A stretch of 64,000 nucleotides of DNA from Rhynchopus sp. YZ270_cl-10 (taxonomy: Eukaryota; Euglenozoa; Diplonemea; Diplonemida; Diplonemidae). Positions within the stretch are counted from its first letter, which is position 1; each line of letters starts with the position of its first letter. The DNA lies in the NCBI GenBank assembly GCA_964035575.1, contig OZ037852.1, forward strand, positions 1,640,035 to 1,704,034, written 5' to 3'. The notes beneath the pieces were generated by a model that worked only from the letters and a program-made list of their open reading frames with translations, had not been told where the DNA came from and made no database searches. Positions 1 to 12,396 of the stretch are shown here, one piece after another. A program made the position numbers and the translations under genes.

Positions 1-1513
1 AGAAGATTACATAGAAAACAAAACAAAACAAAACCAATGAGACACTACGAAGTGTTGCGTAGGAGACAGCAGCTTCGAGGGTTGCAACTTTTGTCAGCCT
101 CATAACAAAGAAGGGATTACAACAGAAACATTGTGCTTTACAAAACAGAAATGAGGCGTTTGTCTAAATATTTTTTTTGAGAAAAAAAGGATAACCAAAA
201 GAAGCAAACGCACACACTGCCCCCAGAGGACCCGTGTAAGGGGACATCACACACCCCTTCCTGAGTGGCTCCCCTTCTGTGGCAGGTAAATATCTTCTCC
301 TCCTCCCCTCCCCCTCTTTCCTCTCGCCCCTTAACATATTTTTTTGTTGTCATTTGTCCCCCGACACACTTAACCCTCCCCTGACCATTCCTCCCAGTTA
401 ATTGCGGTTTTTAAAAATAATGATAAATAACAACAAAGAATTGTGCGGCGTCTAATCGGGCTTAGGTTCACACAACACCAACTTTTCTCGCTCTTTTTGA
501 TCGGTGTTTTTTTTTTTTGTAATTATAAACTCACATAATTTTTGCGATAACCTTTCTGGCACCTAGCCCCCCAATTTTTTTTTGACAAAAAAAAAATATA
601 CAGTTTCTTTGACCATACCCAATCCCTTTTGGGGGAAAATTAAGTGGTGAGGGGGAATCTCCGAGAGGCTATTGAAGCAGGTGTTTGTTGTTCACAGCCT
701 TGGTTGTGTGATGAGAAGCACCATAGTGGGCCCCCGTGGACTGGAAACCGCAGTCATAAATAAATAAGTAAAAAGCTCGCGTCTCTTGCTGTGTTCTTTT
801 TGTTTTTTTTTTTTTTTTGGGGGGGGAGTTTTTTTCCAACAAAAAGTGTGCGAAAAAGGGGGGGTTTTTTTGGAGAGGCTTCAGTTTAACAAAAGGTGGC
901 CCTGTAGGGCGGGAAGGTCACCTTACAAACTTTTAACCTTTTCAACCATTCTATGGGTTTTAAACAACAGTTCTGACTAAAGGAGGGAGGGGGGCTTCGC
1001 ACAAATCACCCCAAAGAAAATGATGGCGATTTTTTTTGAAGGAAAAAAAATTTTTTTTTGAAAAGGTGTCTCTTTGTGGGTCTCGATCCCGGCTCTCCTC
1101 GCTTCGCTTGCGGGATTCATAGGCCAAGCTAAGGGAACTGCAAACCAGTCGCCTCAACGGGTCATGATAATAGCAAGGGAAAAATTCATATTGGAACCGA
1201 ACCTTTGGGTTCCCCAAAGGTTCAGTTCCAATATGAATTTTCCCCTAATAACAATTGTAGAGCTCTTACTCAGGAGTCTACACTAATACAACCAAATTTT
1301 CAACAAAAAAAAAAAAAAAAAAGGAATTCAACACTCTGATCATTTTTGCTTCATCATTTTTTGTGAAAAAAATATTTTATTGCATCACAATCACAACCCC
1401 CCCAGATTAATTACACATTGAAGGTTATACGTAATAGTTAACGTTTTAAAAGTACCTTGCATCGTTTTTCTAGACTCTTAAGAAACCAACCCGTAGAGGG
1501 AAGCTTTGCAGCA
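1..1513. other. Intergenic DNA, no gene supported
   Basis: This stretch is rich in A, T and G homopolymers and holds no convincing coding frame. It contains a near-perfect 34-bp-arm hairpin (1176-1246), a degenerate copy of the recurrent stem-loop motif (450-474), and a short motif at about 1277-1303 that recurs at about 6663-6691. The last part is the likely promoter and leader of the STAND ATPase gene. The short open frames here consist of homopolymer translations. Confidence 0.6.
1176..1246. repeat. Long foldback hairpin
   Basis: Two 34-bp arms (1176-1209 and 1213-1246) are reverse complements with two mismatches around a 3-nt TTC loop. The arms read from AGGGAAAAATTC inward to CCTTTGGG. 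The structure lies about 270 bp upstream of the first gene. It could be a small foldback transposon remnant or the source of a hairpin RNA. No target-site duplication is obvious. Confidence 0.75.
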
Positions 1514-4500
1514 ATGGAGGATATTCTTGAGACTGTGCAGATGGTGGCAAGGCAAGCATGGGGTATGTAGCGATATGTAGTGCAGATTAGATGTGTGAAA
1601 AGAGCCTCGTTTGAGGTTAGTGTGCAAACCTTTGAATCTCTTTAATTTACATGAAATGCTTTTCTGGAGTTATTCAACACCACACAGCCGTCTTTTGAGG
1701 TGATTGTTTGTACATTCTTTTGTCTTACCCCATGGAGAGTACACGGCATAGCCTAGAAGAGGTGTAATCTGTGCAGATGGTGGTCACATAGGTTTTCATA
1801 AAATGGTGTTCCTTTTGTGGGGTTTTTGTTTGAATTCTTTCTTTTTGCAGGTCTTGCCCCATCGGTGTGGACGGTGCTCATCAGCACGATGATTGTGTTG
1901 GTGTGTGTGCCCTTTATGATCCTGTGGTACGCACGTCGTCAGTGCAATGATGCTGCCGGTCAGCTGAAGCCTGGTGGCAATGCACCCAAGAAGTTCCGCA
2001 AGATGAAGATGGTATGTAACACAACGTGTGGGCAAAGGGGTGTCGCAACCTATGTGCCTGTATGGCTATAGGCTTGTTGCATATCGCGAGTGTGCTGTCT
2101 TTAAATGTCTTTACCCAACCCACAACAGACGCTGGACGACCCCACCGCAAAGCGCGACATGCCGATCGAGATGCGTGGGAAGGGCAGCATCGCAGAGGCA
2201 GTGAAGCGCTACGCAGACAGACGCGACAGCGACAGCGACTCTGAGGACGACAACACACAGCTCACACCTGAGCAGATCCTTGCGCAGCACCAGGAGATCC
2301 CGCGTGAGCCGCATGTGGGCATCTTCCTTGGTGTGGAGGACCCGACACCCGCACGCGAGGAGAAGAAGAACACCCGCTGTGGGGCAGATGCACGCGACAT
2401 GGCCGAGGCAATGGGGAAGCTTGACTACCGCACGTTCTCGCTGCACGACCACAAGTCACACAAGACTGCATCTGACGGGTCTATGCTGCCGACACGCATG
2501 AACCTTGCACACCTGCTGCGTACACTGAAGGACGGCAAGTACGACGAGCAGACACGCAGGAAGCCGAACCTGGCTGAGTGGTCGAACTGCCTTGTGTACC
2601 TTGCCTCGCGTGTGCGCATCACCACGTACGGCGAAGGGAAGAGCGAGACCATGGAGTTCTTGATGCGTCAGGAGAGTATGTCTTTGCGTTTGTCTTTGTC
2701 TTTGCGTTTGTCTTTTGTCTTTTGTCTTGTCGTAGGTTTCCACCTCACACTCATACCTTCCCCAACTCACCTCCACCCACACACCACAGTGGAGCAGGAC
2801 CCCGTCTGGATTGACATGGTTGAGCTGATCAACAAGATCTCGGACATCCCGTTTGGCCGCCTCTTTGTGATGCTCGGTATGTGGTAACCTCGCTGCACAT
2901 TCCCCTCCTCCCTCTCTCCCACACTCACCCTCATCCTTATCCTCACCTTCACACAGATGTGGTGCACACTGGTGAGGACGATATCAAGTTTGAGGACGGC
3001 GAAGACCAGCCCAACCCAGGGAAGCCGTGCTCGATGGCAGAGATTCTTCGCAGGACTGGTGTGCTGTCAGGGATTGTGAACAGCCAGCGCTGCAGCGTGG
3101 TGGGGATGACACGTCCTGAGGTGATGCCGAAGGAGCTGCCTGAGGAGATGACGAATGGTGAGAAGATCAAGGTGCGCAACGGGCCGTTCACACACTTCTT
3201 CCTGTCCGGTCTGCGTGAGGTGGAGAAGCGCGACCCGAACGCAGAGATGTGGAAGAACCTGTCGAGCAAGGGACTTGGCATGGGCGGGATGGGTGGCGGG
3301 TTCGGCAGCATGATGCCGACTGTTGCACCTGTGACGTCTGGCGACTTGGGGATCTGCCCGTTCCACTGTGGTGATATGACTGTGGATGCGATCTACCGTT
3401 TCATGGCGAAGAAGGTGCGCATGCTGCTGAAGGACCCTGTGAACGACCCTGCCTACCACCAGGGCAGCGTGAAGATGGTGCTTGCCATGCAGAAGGCCAT
3501 CCGCCCGAAGGACGCACCCGACACACCGGCGTTCTTCCACGAGTGCAAGCGTGAGGCACTGATGGAGCAGATCACGGAGGGCATCATGCCGAAGGGCGAG
3601 CGCCTGCACCGCACTGCTGCTCTGCACGGACAGGTGGGTGTGGGGAAGTCTGCACTGATGCTTGCAACAGGGTGGACGAAGGAGACGCTGGACCACTTCT
3701 CCGATGGTGTTTACTACTTCACCCTGCGCAACTCGCTTGCAGAGCTGCGCAAGACAGGGAAGGACCCTCTGCCCGAGATGCAGCAGCGTCTTGCACACTG
3801 TGCTGCTGGGTTTGAGGGCATGCTGCAGACACACGAGAACGGCGTGTACTACCTTGGAAAGCACTTTGCAGGTCTGAAGGCGCTTGTTATGATTGACGAC
3901 GTGACAGAGCCTGAGGATGTGGATGCTGTGATTGAGGCACTTGGCACAAAGGAGCACAAGAACCCGCTGGTGTCGTTCATCTTCACAACGAACAAGAAGG
4001 AGGTGGCAGAGCGCTGCAAGACTGTGATTGAGGTGACGAACCTGACGATGGAGGAGAGCGAGAACGTGATGTCTGCTGCAGCAGGACTTCTGAGTGCAAA
4101 GGACCTTCCGAAGGAGGCAATGCAGATTTCTGCTTCTTACAAGCACCTTCCGGTATGTGTTGTTGTTGTTGTTGTTGTGGTGCTGGCACCATTACTTGGA
4201 TTTGCTTTACTTGCCCTTACAAATATGCCATTACTTCCCCATTCAGTTGTTCTCGTCGATGATCGGAACTGCAATGCGTGGTGCGAACGCAGCGAAGTGG
4301 ACAGGTTTTGCAGAGGAGGTGTCGAAGAGGTATGTTGGCACTTTCTTTGTCTTTCACCCTCTGCCCTCCATCCCAACTCTCTCACACACATTTCACATCA
4401 CAGTGGAGAGGACGAAGGCAAACTGATGTCGGCACTGTTCTCTGTGATGTCTGAGACAAGCAGTGCGTGCCTGCGCCGCCTGGCCCCCGTACCCACGAAC

Positions 4501-5814
4501 CGCAGTGTTGCGATCCCGGCACTGATGACGTTCTGGCGTGCTGAGGTGGGTGGACTGGACTGGAACAAGGCTTACGCTGTGCTGGCAGAGCTGCTTGACA
4601 GTGGATGTGTGAGCCTTGTGCTTGAGGACGAGTACACTGTGCTTGTACACCCGCTTGTGTCGCAGTACCTGAAGAAGGGTCTTGACGGAGACGAGCACTC
4701 GCTGATCCTGAACCTGTACCGTGAGATGTCTGGTATGGACGAGGACTGCTTCAAGCCCGAGGACATGGATGCATGGGTGCAGATGCAGTGGGATGGGTAC
4801 TACCACCACCACGCACCAAGCCACTTCCACGCTGTGGCACCACACCTTGTGGACAAGATGCTGGAGGACGGACGCTGGCTGCTGTCGCAACACGACGCAT
4901 CGCGTGTGGACAAGCTTGTGAGCGACTACAAGTGCTACGGGTCGACGGAGCCTGTGAAGGCACTGGCAAGCGCACTGGAGGATGCACGTGCGTCGCTGAG
5001 ACGCCACCCGTGGGAGGTGATCCCTCAGATGCTGGGCCGTGTGCGTGGACGCAAGTGCGATGTGCTGAGGAAGTTTGCGTCTGACCTGACGGAGGGAAGC
5101 CGTGCGGCAACACCTGCCGACAAGTACCTGATGTGGCTGAACCCGTTGTTTGACGAGAAGACCTTCAACTCTGCTGAGACGGAGGTGGACAGTGCAGGCT
5201 CGTGCGTGGGATTCTTCAAGGACTACGTTGTGACGGGACACAAGGACGGACGTGTGGTTCTGTGGAACATCCGCACCGGAAAGAAGGAGAAGGAGCTGCT
5301 TGGACACAAGGGTGCTGTGCATGGTGTGGTGTCGACTGAGTCTGGGAAGCTTGCCACTGGCAGCAAGGATGAGGAGACTGGGTCGCGCATCCGTTTGTGG
5401 AACCTGGAGACAGGCGAGGGTGAGGTGCAGGGATCGCTCCCGAAGGACGCAGAGAAGCCTGCAGACCGTCTGTTCCCGTACAAGGTGACCCTCGGCCGCA
5501 CAGGCACAGACATCCGTGACCACGACGAGGACTCGTACGGCGGCTACAACACAAACCACATTGTGACTGACACAATCCTTGTGGAGCACACGGAGGACTC
5601 GGAGACAATCAACTGCCACACCTTCATGGGGTGGGACTCGAACATTGTTGCTGCGTCCCTTACACTTGGTTGTGCTGTTGCTGAGGCACGTGCGACTGAG
5701 CGCGACGGACAGTTGCTTGTTGCCAGCACAGACGAGCACGGCCGCATGCTTCTGTTCAAGTTGATGACGAACGATGTGCGTGAGGAGCGCAAGGCAGATA
5801 CAGAGTCGGAGTGA
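1514..5814 (+). CDS. Membrane-anchored NB-ARC/WD40 STAND ATPase (APAF1-like layout)
   Basis: Proposed exons are 1514-1562, 1851-2011, 2129-2675, 2790-2876, 2957-4152, 4247-4329 and 4404-5814, giving 1,177 aa. All phases agree and every intron starts GTATG and ends in AG. A short N-terminal peptide leads into one hydrophobic segment at residues 22-43, followed by ARR, so a membrane anchor is likely. Around residue 505 is a Walker A motif (GQVGVGKSAL). Around residue 589 is a Walker B strand (LVMIDDV), followed by an NB-ARC-like sensor strand (FIFTTN). The C-terminal part holds WD40-like blades around residues 977-1050 (GHKDGRVVLWN and IRLWNLETG). STAND ATPases of this layout act as nucleotide-switched scaffolds, as APAF1 does in the apoptosome. 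A role in signalling or defence is inference. The N-terminal effector part (residues 50-400) matches nothing I recognise. The small first exon is the least certain piece. Confidence 0.8.
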
Positions 5815-7767
5815 CGATGGTAAAAGGATATAGAACGTTAGCTGAAGGATGTGTTGCTCTTTTCCAGGAGCAGTTGGACGTGACGTACGATAATATGAAG
5901 GAAAAAAAATAACAAAACAAACCCACAGAAACGCAAGAGAGTATTCCCCTCCTTATGGTTTCCTACGTGTGTGCTTGAAAGGCGTGCCTTTTGCCTTTAA
6001 TGCTCTTTTAATTCTTTATTTTCTTAATTTTACGCAGTTTGTTTTTATGCTGTTCTTGCGATGTCATTGTACGCGCGATGCGTGTGATGACGACTTCCAA
6101 TTGTGTTTGCCTAAAAAGGAAAGTGTGTATCGGAACCACACTATTCCAACCAATTCTTTAACGTGAAACAAGAAGACAAGTAATGAGGTGTCGGGTGTTT
6201 GAATTTGATAAGGCGGGTAACAGAGACGCACCAAGACTGTTGCGTTAATCTGTCTGTAAATTCGCTTTTTAACAAAAAAAAACGAACACTCAGTTGTATA
6301 CTGAGGATAATAACAAAGCCAAATCAACAAAAAAGAGACGAAGTGAAAAGTCTGTAAAGACGTAAACAATGTGTTTTCTGAGGAAAAAAATATTTTTTAA
6401 AAACACCCCACCCACTTAAACGCAAGGTTTGTTCAGCTGATACGACAAAAAAAAACTGACAGTGGAGATTGCACAACTGTGGCAACACAACCGAGGCAAC
6501 AACACTACTAACAAAGAGTCTAAGTATAAAAAAAAAAAACAAAAAAAAAAAAAAAAAAAAAAAACGCAAATGCAAACTATTATCTGCGAATAACTCAGTA
6601 CGCAGGTTGCGAAGAGGGGGAAAAACCTACCAAAAGAAAAATAGTGAAGCACACTCTAGGGTGGCTACACTAATACAACCAAGTTTTCAAAAAACAAAAA
6701 CAAAAAAAGAGAAAATAATATTGTGTGGTGATCGCAGCAGCCACATATCAAATGTTAAAACAAAAATCCCTACAAAAAAAAAATAACCTCTCTCTCTCTC
6801 TCCCCTGCCCTCTTCATCCTGGAGCAACTCTTGTCTCGTGAACTGAAAATGCTTCAAATCTGCTGATATGCAGTTTTTGGGGCTTTTTTTTTTTTTTTGG
6901 TTTGCCTTTAATGCTCCTTTTACACACCACCCCCTCTCTCACCTTTCCCCCCCTTTGTAGTTGAAATCAATATGCTACGTTGTTCTTTGCATGGTTGGGT
7001 GTCCACCCCCGGTACAGCCGGTCATGAACCAAAGGTACACTGTCACGAGAGGGCTTTGTATTTCAAGTTAACCTTTTTCCCCTTTGGAGATGCATGCAGG
7101 ATCATCGTGTAACATGGTTTCCCTCTTTTATTATTTTTGTAAGGTGACTAAGCACGAAGAGGCTTAGGTTCATCTTATAAAACATTTCTTTCTTTTTTGC
7201 ATTGGTAGGGCATCGCGCTACCATTGTGTCTTTCCCCCTCACCCTTCTCCCTCTCCCTCTTCTTTCAAAACCCCACCCATTTGCTTTTGTTGTTGCTGGA
7301 GGATGTGTATACCCTCAACTTTCCTCAACAACTTTAATTTTTCTTTTATTTTGTATTCAATGCAAGGCCTGTCTCTGCTACCAGAGGTTGACGCAAAAAG
7401 ACGAGGGCATAAAACCCCCTTTTTCATTTTGTATTTTTGTCTACGGATGCAATCTACTACTTTCACAAAAAAACAAAACAAAAACAAAAACAAAAAAGAC
7501 AGGGGTTTCGTTTAAATACTGAACCACTCAAATGGACCACACACCATCATCACCAGAGGCCGAAGTAAACACACTAAGGGGATTGTTTTTACTAACCAAC
7601 ACTAACCCTCCCTTACCCTACTCCCTACCCCCTTTATCCCTTTGCAAATGAGTTGGCAATAGAACAAAAGAATTTTTTTTGCGTCCCCTCTTTTGGCGGT
7701 GGCATCAAAGAGGTTGTCGAAGTAGTCGTTTTGTTGCGTCGCTTGCTGTGCGTGGTGCTGCTTCGCA
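5815..7767. other. Long intergenic region with poly(A) tracts and shared motifs
   Basis: No gene is supported in these 1.95 kb. The stretch contains long A runs (about 6526-6564), T runs and CT-rich tracts. It carries three motifs that recur elsewhere in sense orientation: an ACACTAATACAACCAA-type motif (6663-6691), a GAGGGCTTTGTATTTCAAGT motif (about 7033-7070), and the stem-loop motif (7142-7180). The last part is the probable leader of the C2CD5-like gene. Confidence 0.6.
7142..7180 (+). promoter_or_regulatory. Recurrent intergenic stem-loop motif, best copy
   Basis: CTAAGC (7148-7153) pairs with GCTTAG (7162-7167) around a loop, followed directly by GTTCATCTTA. Related copies on the same strand lie at 450-474, 11714-11739, 16473-16500, 18842-18868, 20140-20175, 20423-20452, 23575-23602, 26346-26380 and 28985-29008. 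Its role is unknown. RNA processing, promoter function or a short interspersed repeat are all possible. Confidence 0.5.
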
Positions 7768-10700
7768 ATGGCGACTCTCAAGATCCACATCATTGCGGCA
7801 AGAGACCTGCCGATTATGGACTCACAGTCGCATCTGACTGACGCATATGTTTTAATCAAGCACTGCGATGAGCAACGCAAGACTGAGGTGCGCAAACGCA
7901 CCCTGAACCCAAAGTGGAATGAAGTGCTGTCCTTCGACATTGCAGACCTGAACGAGCTGCAGGAAGACCCTGTCGAGATTAAGGTCATGGACCAGGACAG
8001 GTGGACTGCAGACGACCCCATCGGCACAGTCTTCATCGACATCAACTCTCTCCTGGTCTCGGAACAGCCTCGTATGGAGGGGTGGATGCCCATCTTCGAC
8101 ACAATGCGTGGTCTGCGTGGCGAGCTGCACCTCACCGTCTCCGTCAAATTCATGGGCGGCAAAGAGTCGAACCCGTTTATCCCATTCATTCCTGAATGCA
8201 AGGAAGGCATGGTCGAGCTGGCTGACCGCAAAGTCGTGCATTCCATTGCAGCGGAGACGGACTGTGTGTTGATTATGTCGGTCAGCATGTTGGACCCTGC
8301 TCTGTACCGTGTGGAGAAGGTGGTGGGCATGGTGGAGGAGCTGATCATGCGGCACGACCCCGAGCATGCGAGGCTGCAGAGTCTGAGGAGCAGTCGGATT
8401 GTCAACGAGCAGCGCATGCTTCAGTTCTTCAAGGCATCAGGCGAGGTGCGGCGCGAGCTCGCACGCAAGACAAGCAACCTCGGATGCAACTGCATCCTCG
8501 GCTACCGCGAGCTCTGCGACCTGGAGCCCCTAGGAGGGAACATCATCCTGCGTGCCTACGGGACGTGCTGCCAGATATCAAAGGTCGTGAAGGAGGACCA
8601 AATGCGTTCCCCCACAGGCAGCACCGTCGAGGAGAACCAACAAGACCGTGTCGGCCTCAACGCCTGGCCCGCCACAGCACGCCGCAAGCGCCATATGCGC
8701 AACATGCACCAACTCATGAAGGAGCCAACGAAGCTTCTCACAATAAAGGGCCTCCCCTCCAACGTCGTGAAGCGCATCGGTGGTGTCGTCAGTGCACGGT
8801 CCATCAAGCTTGTGACACAGCTCAAGACAAAGGCAGTCGTGCAGGAGCGTGATTCGTGGTGGCAAGAGCTGCGTGAGGAGGTCAAGCTCCACGCACGGTC
8901 CTTCTCCTGCAACGCGGTGATCGGGTACTCGGAGACGACAACGTTCCATGAGGACATCTGCATTCTGTCGGCGTGCGGGACGGCGGTGATGGCGGACTGG
9001 AGTGCCTTTACGTGGCCACTGACACGGCACCTCCGCAAGCAGCACAGCAAAAACTCCAAGAAGGGCGAGGCCTGCCAGATCGTGCACATGTCTGTGACGG
9101 ACCTCTCGTCGAAGCTGATCACTACACACGAGGACGAGATGGCACGCTGTCTCTGGTGCAAGCAGAAGCCCGTGCCCGCCTTCCTCCTCGCCAACTGCGA
9201 GCTGCCTGCAGACCTCCCCTACGAAGGCAACCCAATGCTCATCGAGGCGCACCACGTCAAGAAGAAGGAGGCCAGCAGTGGGGAGCCGCTCGCCATCGAG
9301 ATGAGCAAGATGCTTCCTCACCTTGAGTTCCACATCCACAGGGAGATCGTGCACAAGGTATGCCCACCCCTGCTTCACATTACACCCAAAATAGCCATCT
9401 TACGCACCAGAATTTCCCAAAAAAATCTGTCAAACAAACCCCCAAAAATAGGTTCAAAAGAACGGCTTCAACGCAGCATTTGGTCTCAAAGTCGGTCTTG
9501 CTGTTGGAGAGAAGTTCGTCATTGCCACCGCCACCGCGACAGCAGTGTACATCCCATGTCTCCCGCTGGTCGACCCTGAGACCGTGGGGGGGACGTTTTA
9601 TAGGGTATGCCCTCTCCCTCTCCCCCTTCCCTTCCCTTCCCTTTCCACCTCTCCTTTGCAATGCGTTGCACTACACAACCTCCACACCTCAGGCAAACCC
9701 CACCGCCAAGAGCAGTCTGCTCAAGCTGGACTACTTCTCGCCACCACGGATGTCACCTTTGTCACGCTTTGAGAAGCAGGGCAGCAGGCTTGACGAGGAG
9801 ATGGACGGGTCTGGGTTGCGTCCCACATCACCTACTGCGGCAGCGTGCGGGCAGTCCTCGCCTAGCGACTCTGAGGAGGACTCAAGCACCACCTCGTCGT
9901 CGAGCTGCACGACAAGCAGCGGGGCGAGCAGCTTCTCAGACACGAGCGGCGGGATGTTTGCTGCGATAGACAATGAGCGCGTGAAGCCGTTTGTGGTGGA
10001 CATCGAGAACATGCCTGAGGACACCTCCGCTCAGCAGGAGGTGAAGGACGAGGCGATCTACTTCAATGTCGACACGCTAGCTGCGTCGCCGCTCAACCTC
10101 AAGGCGTCGCACTCCATCACAATACAACGCCGCTTCGACTTCCTCGTGACCCCCACGCAGCGTGTGCAGGACCCGAACACACCCCTCACGAAGATCTTCC
10201 AGTATTTGCACAGCGTGCTGCGCATGAAGGTCGCGCAGCTGGGGAAGTGTGTCGTGGCGTCGTACAAAAGCGAGGTGATGTTTGCCAGCGACAACGACAT
10301 CAACATACGCCTCATAGGTTACATCCTGCTCCCGGCAGACAACAGAATGTGGTATCGCAACAGCGTCTCAACGGTATGTCGTCGTTCTTGAACATCGATG
10401 GGTTTGGGGAAGGGTTTCGTTGGACGTTGTTCCGCAAACCTTGGTATTTGTAAAACTCACCCCCATCCAAAGGTACTGGAGGAGATGATGTGGCGCGACC
10501 AGCACCGCCGCAGCGTGAGTTCCGACGGCCACATCCGCCACCTCAAGTTTGTTCTTCTCTCCTGCAGAGACCCGAACATCGAGACAACAACTATCCCGAC
10601 TATTGAGCTGCAGTGGGAACGCGGCTCGTACGAGCTTTCGGAACTCGACTGCACATTGGACCGTCCTGTGTACCTGCAGCTGCCAGAACCTGTCCTGGTC

Positions 10701-12193
10701 ACAGGGTACCGGATACAGACGTCGAATGAAGAGAACGGGGCTGACCCTATGAGGTACGACACCCGACACATATTCTGGAATTACCAAAAAAAAAACTCAA
10801 CCACACCACACTACAGCTGGCTCGTGTACGGCCTCCGTGGCTCGCGCATGAAGAACGAGCGTGCAATGCTGCTGTCCGAGGTGCTTGCCTACGACATGCC
10901 TACAGAGCGCTCTGCGTGGACACCGATCATCGACGTTGTGTCGGACCCGCACACACAGCTGCTGAAGAGGCGGGGCAAGGGTCGGCGCGACGGGAAGGAA
11001 CGCGAACCGCATTTGGAGAGGACGAAGTCGAAGAAGAAGCTGTCGTGCCCGCAGATAACTGTGCCCCCGCCGACGGCAGAGTCGAGCGAAGGCAAACACT
11101 CCCCACATGGTTCGCAGCAGGCGCAACCTATTCTCTCTGCACAGGCGCTCCCAGGGTCACCACGCAAGTCGCCCAAACGCAAGCTACATGGCCTCTCACG
11201 TGCCCTCCACGAATCGGAAGACTTCTCCCGAATCGATATGGCCAACGTGCTGGAGTCGGGCGGCGGCACACCCTTCGAGTCACCCATCCTCGGTGAGGAT
11301 GCAGACACGAAGAAGAAAGGGAACTCTGCAAGGAAATATGCGAAGCCCGAAAAATGGGAGCTCTCCTACCTTCAGGTACGGAAACCACCTCCCCCGCATA
11401 CACACAGCACCTATCGTGCGATAGCTTTTTTTAGTGAACATACAATTCAGTATTGCAACACATTCAATCAAACAACACACAGGCAACGTCTCCGTTCTGC
11501 TTCAACATCAACCCGCAAGATGTACGCCACGAGGACCCGAACGCAAGCTCCATGCGCTACAGCACTCTTGAGCGTGCCGACAGCTGGGTAGCCGATGTGC
11601 TGCCGCGTGCGGTATGCACACCCACCACCACTTTTCGAGAGCCAGAAGCCGCGAGCTTCAGGCAAGGCAAAAACAATGCGTGAGCACAGGGCTCCACACT
11701 CAGCACAATTATTTTAGGTGACTAAGCACGTTCACATCCTACAACTGTGTCCAATCTGTGCTAAAGCTTCCAGCTTCCGCCCAGAGGCTCAACTCCCCTT
11801 TAACAAAATAACCACCATATTATCCAACCTTTTCTACCCTTTCAGATGGAAGTCGACCCCGACTCGCACAACGTGACGTTGACGCCAATGGACTACATCC
11901 CCGGGGCAGTGATCCAGCGCTACCAGGGCTACCTCTCGCACCACTTCCTGCGTGAGACCGAGAAGGCACGCAGCGGCACGAACCCGTACTCAGGTCTGGG
12001 TACGTTCTACCACTACCAGATCATCGAGGCGAACCACGTGATCCGGCGTCTCGTGCATGCGATGCAGGGCAACGCACTGCTCTCATGTGAGATCACACAC
12101 CACGTCATGCGCGACAGTGATGAGTCACGCTCTGCCTACCACTTCTTCACCATCACAGGCCAAGTCGCGCAGGTGCATTTCAGTACGTCGTAG
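7768..12193 (+). CDS. C2CD5: C2CD5-like C2-domain protein
   Basis: Proposed exons are 7768-9357, 9452-9604, 9693-10373, 10473-10753, 10817-11375, 11483-11611 and 11846-12193, giving about 1,246 aa. Residues 1-110 form a C2 domain (starts MATLKIHIIAARDLP, with DAYV, NPKWNE and DQDRW motifs). Two later segments carry the small YbjQ-like fold typical of C2CD5 (LGCNCILGYRE with RAYGT, and SCNAVIGYSE with ACGTAV), and a third related stretch lies at the C-terminus (GNALLSCEITH). In animals C2CD5 (CDP138) binds calcium and phospholipid and helps vesicle fusion such as GLUT4 insertion. A membrane-trafficking role here is inferred from the family. A low-complexity Ser/Lys-rich insert lies around residues 620-680 and 870-990, making the protein longer than the animal form. 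The 63-bp intron 10754-10816 is in frame without a stop, so it could be retained. Intron 11612-11845 contains one copy of the recurrent stem-loop motif. Confidence 0.82.
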
Positions 12194-12396
12194 TGGGTAG
12201 AGGGTGGGGTAGGGTGGTGCCGTAGTGGCGCTTTTTATAGTTTAGTTTTTAGTTTAGATTGAAAGTGTTTTCGCAATTTTGCAAAAAAAAAAGGAGGTGT
12301 GTGGCACTGTGTACATTTTCTAATTGCCCTTTTAAAGGAAACACATTTCCAAACAGAAGGCAACATTGTTCCGTTGTGAAAATAGTACACAAAACA

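Noticed and set aside
4393-5739. A 448-codon minus-strand frame opposite the STAND gene
   Set aside because: It is a shadow of the strong codon bias of the + strand gene. The domains are all on the + strand.
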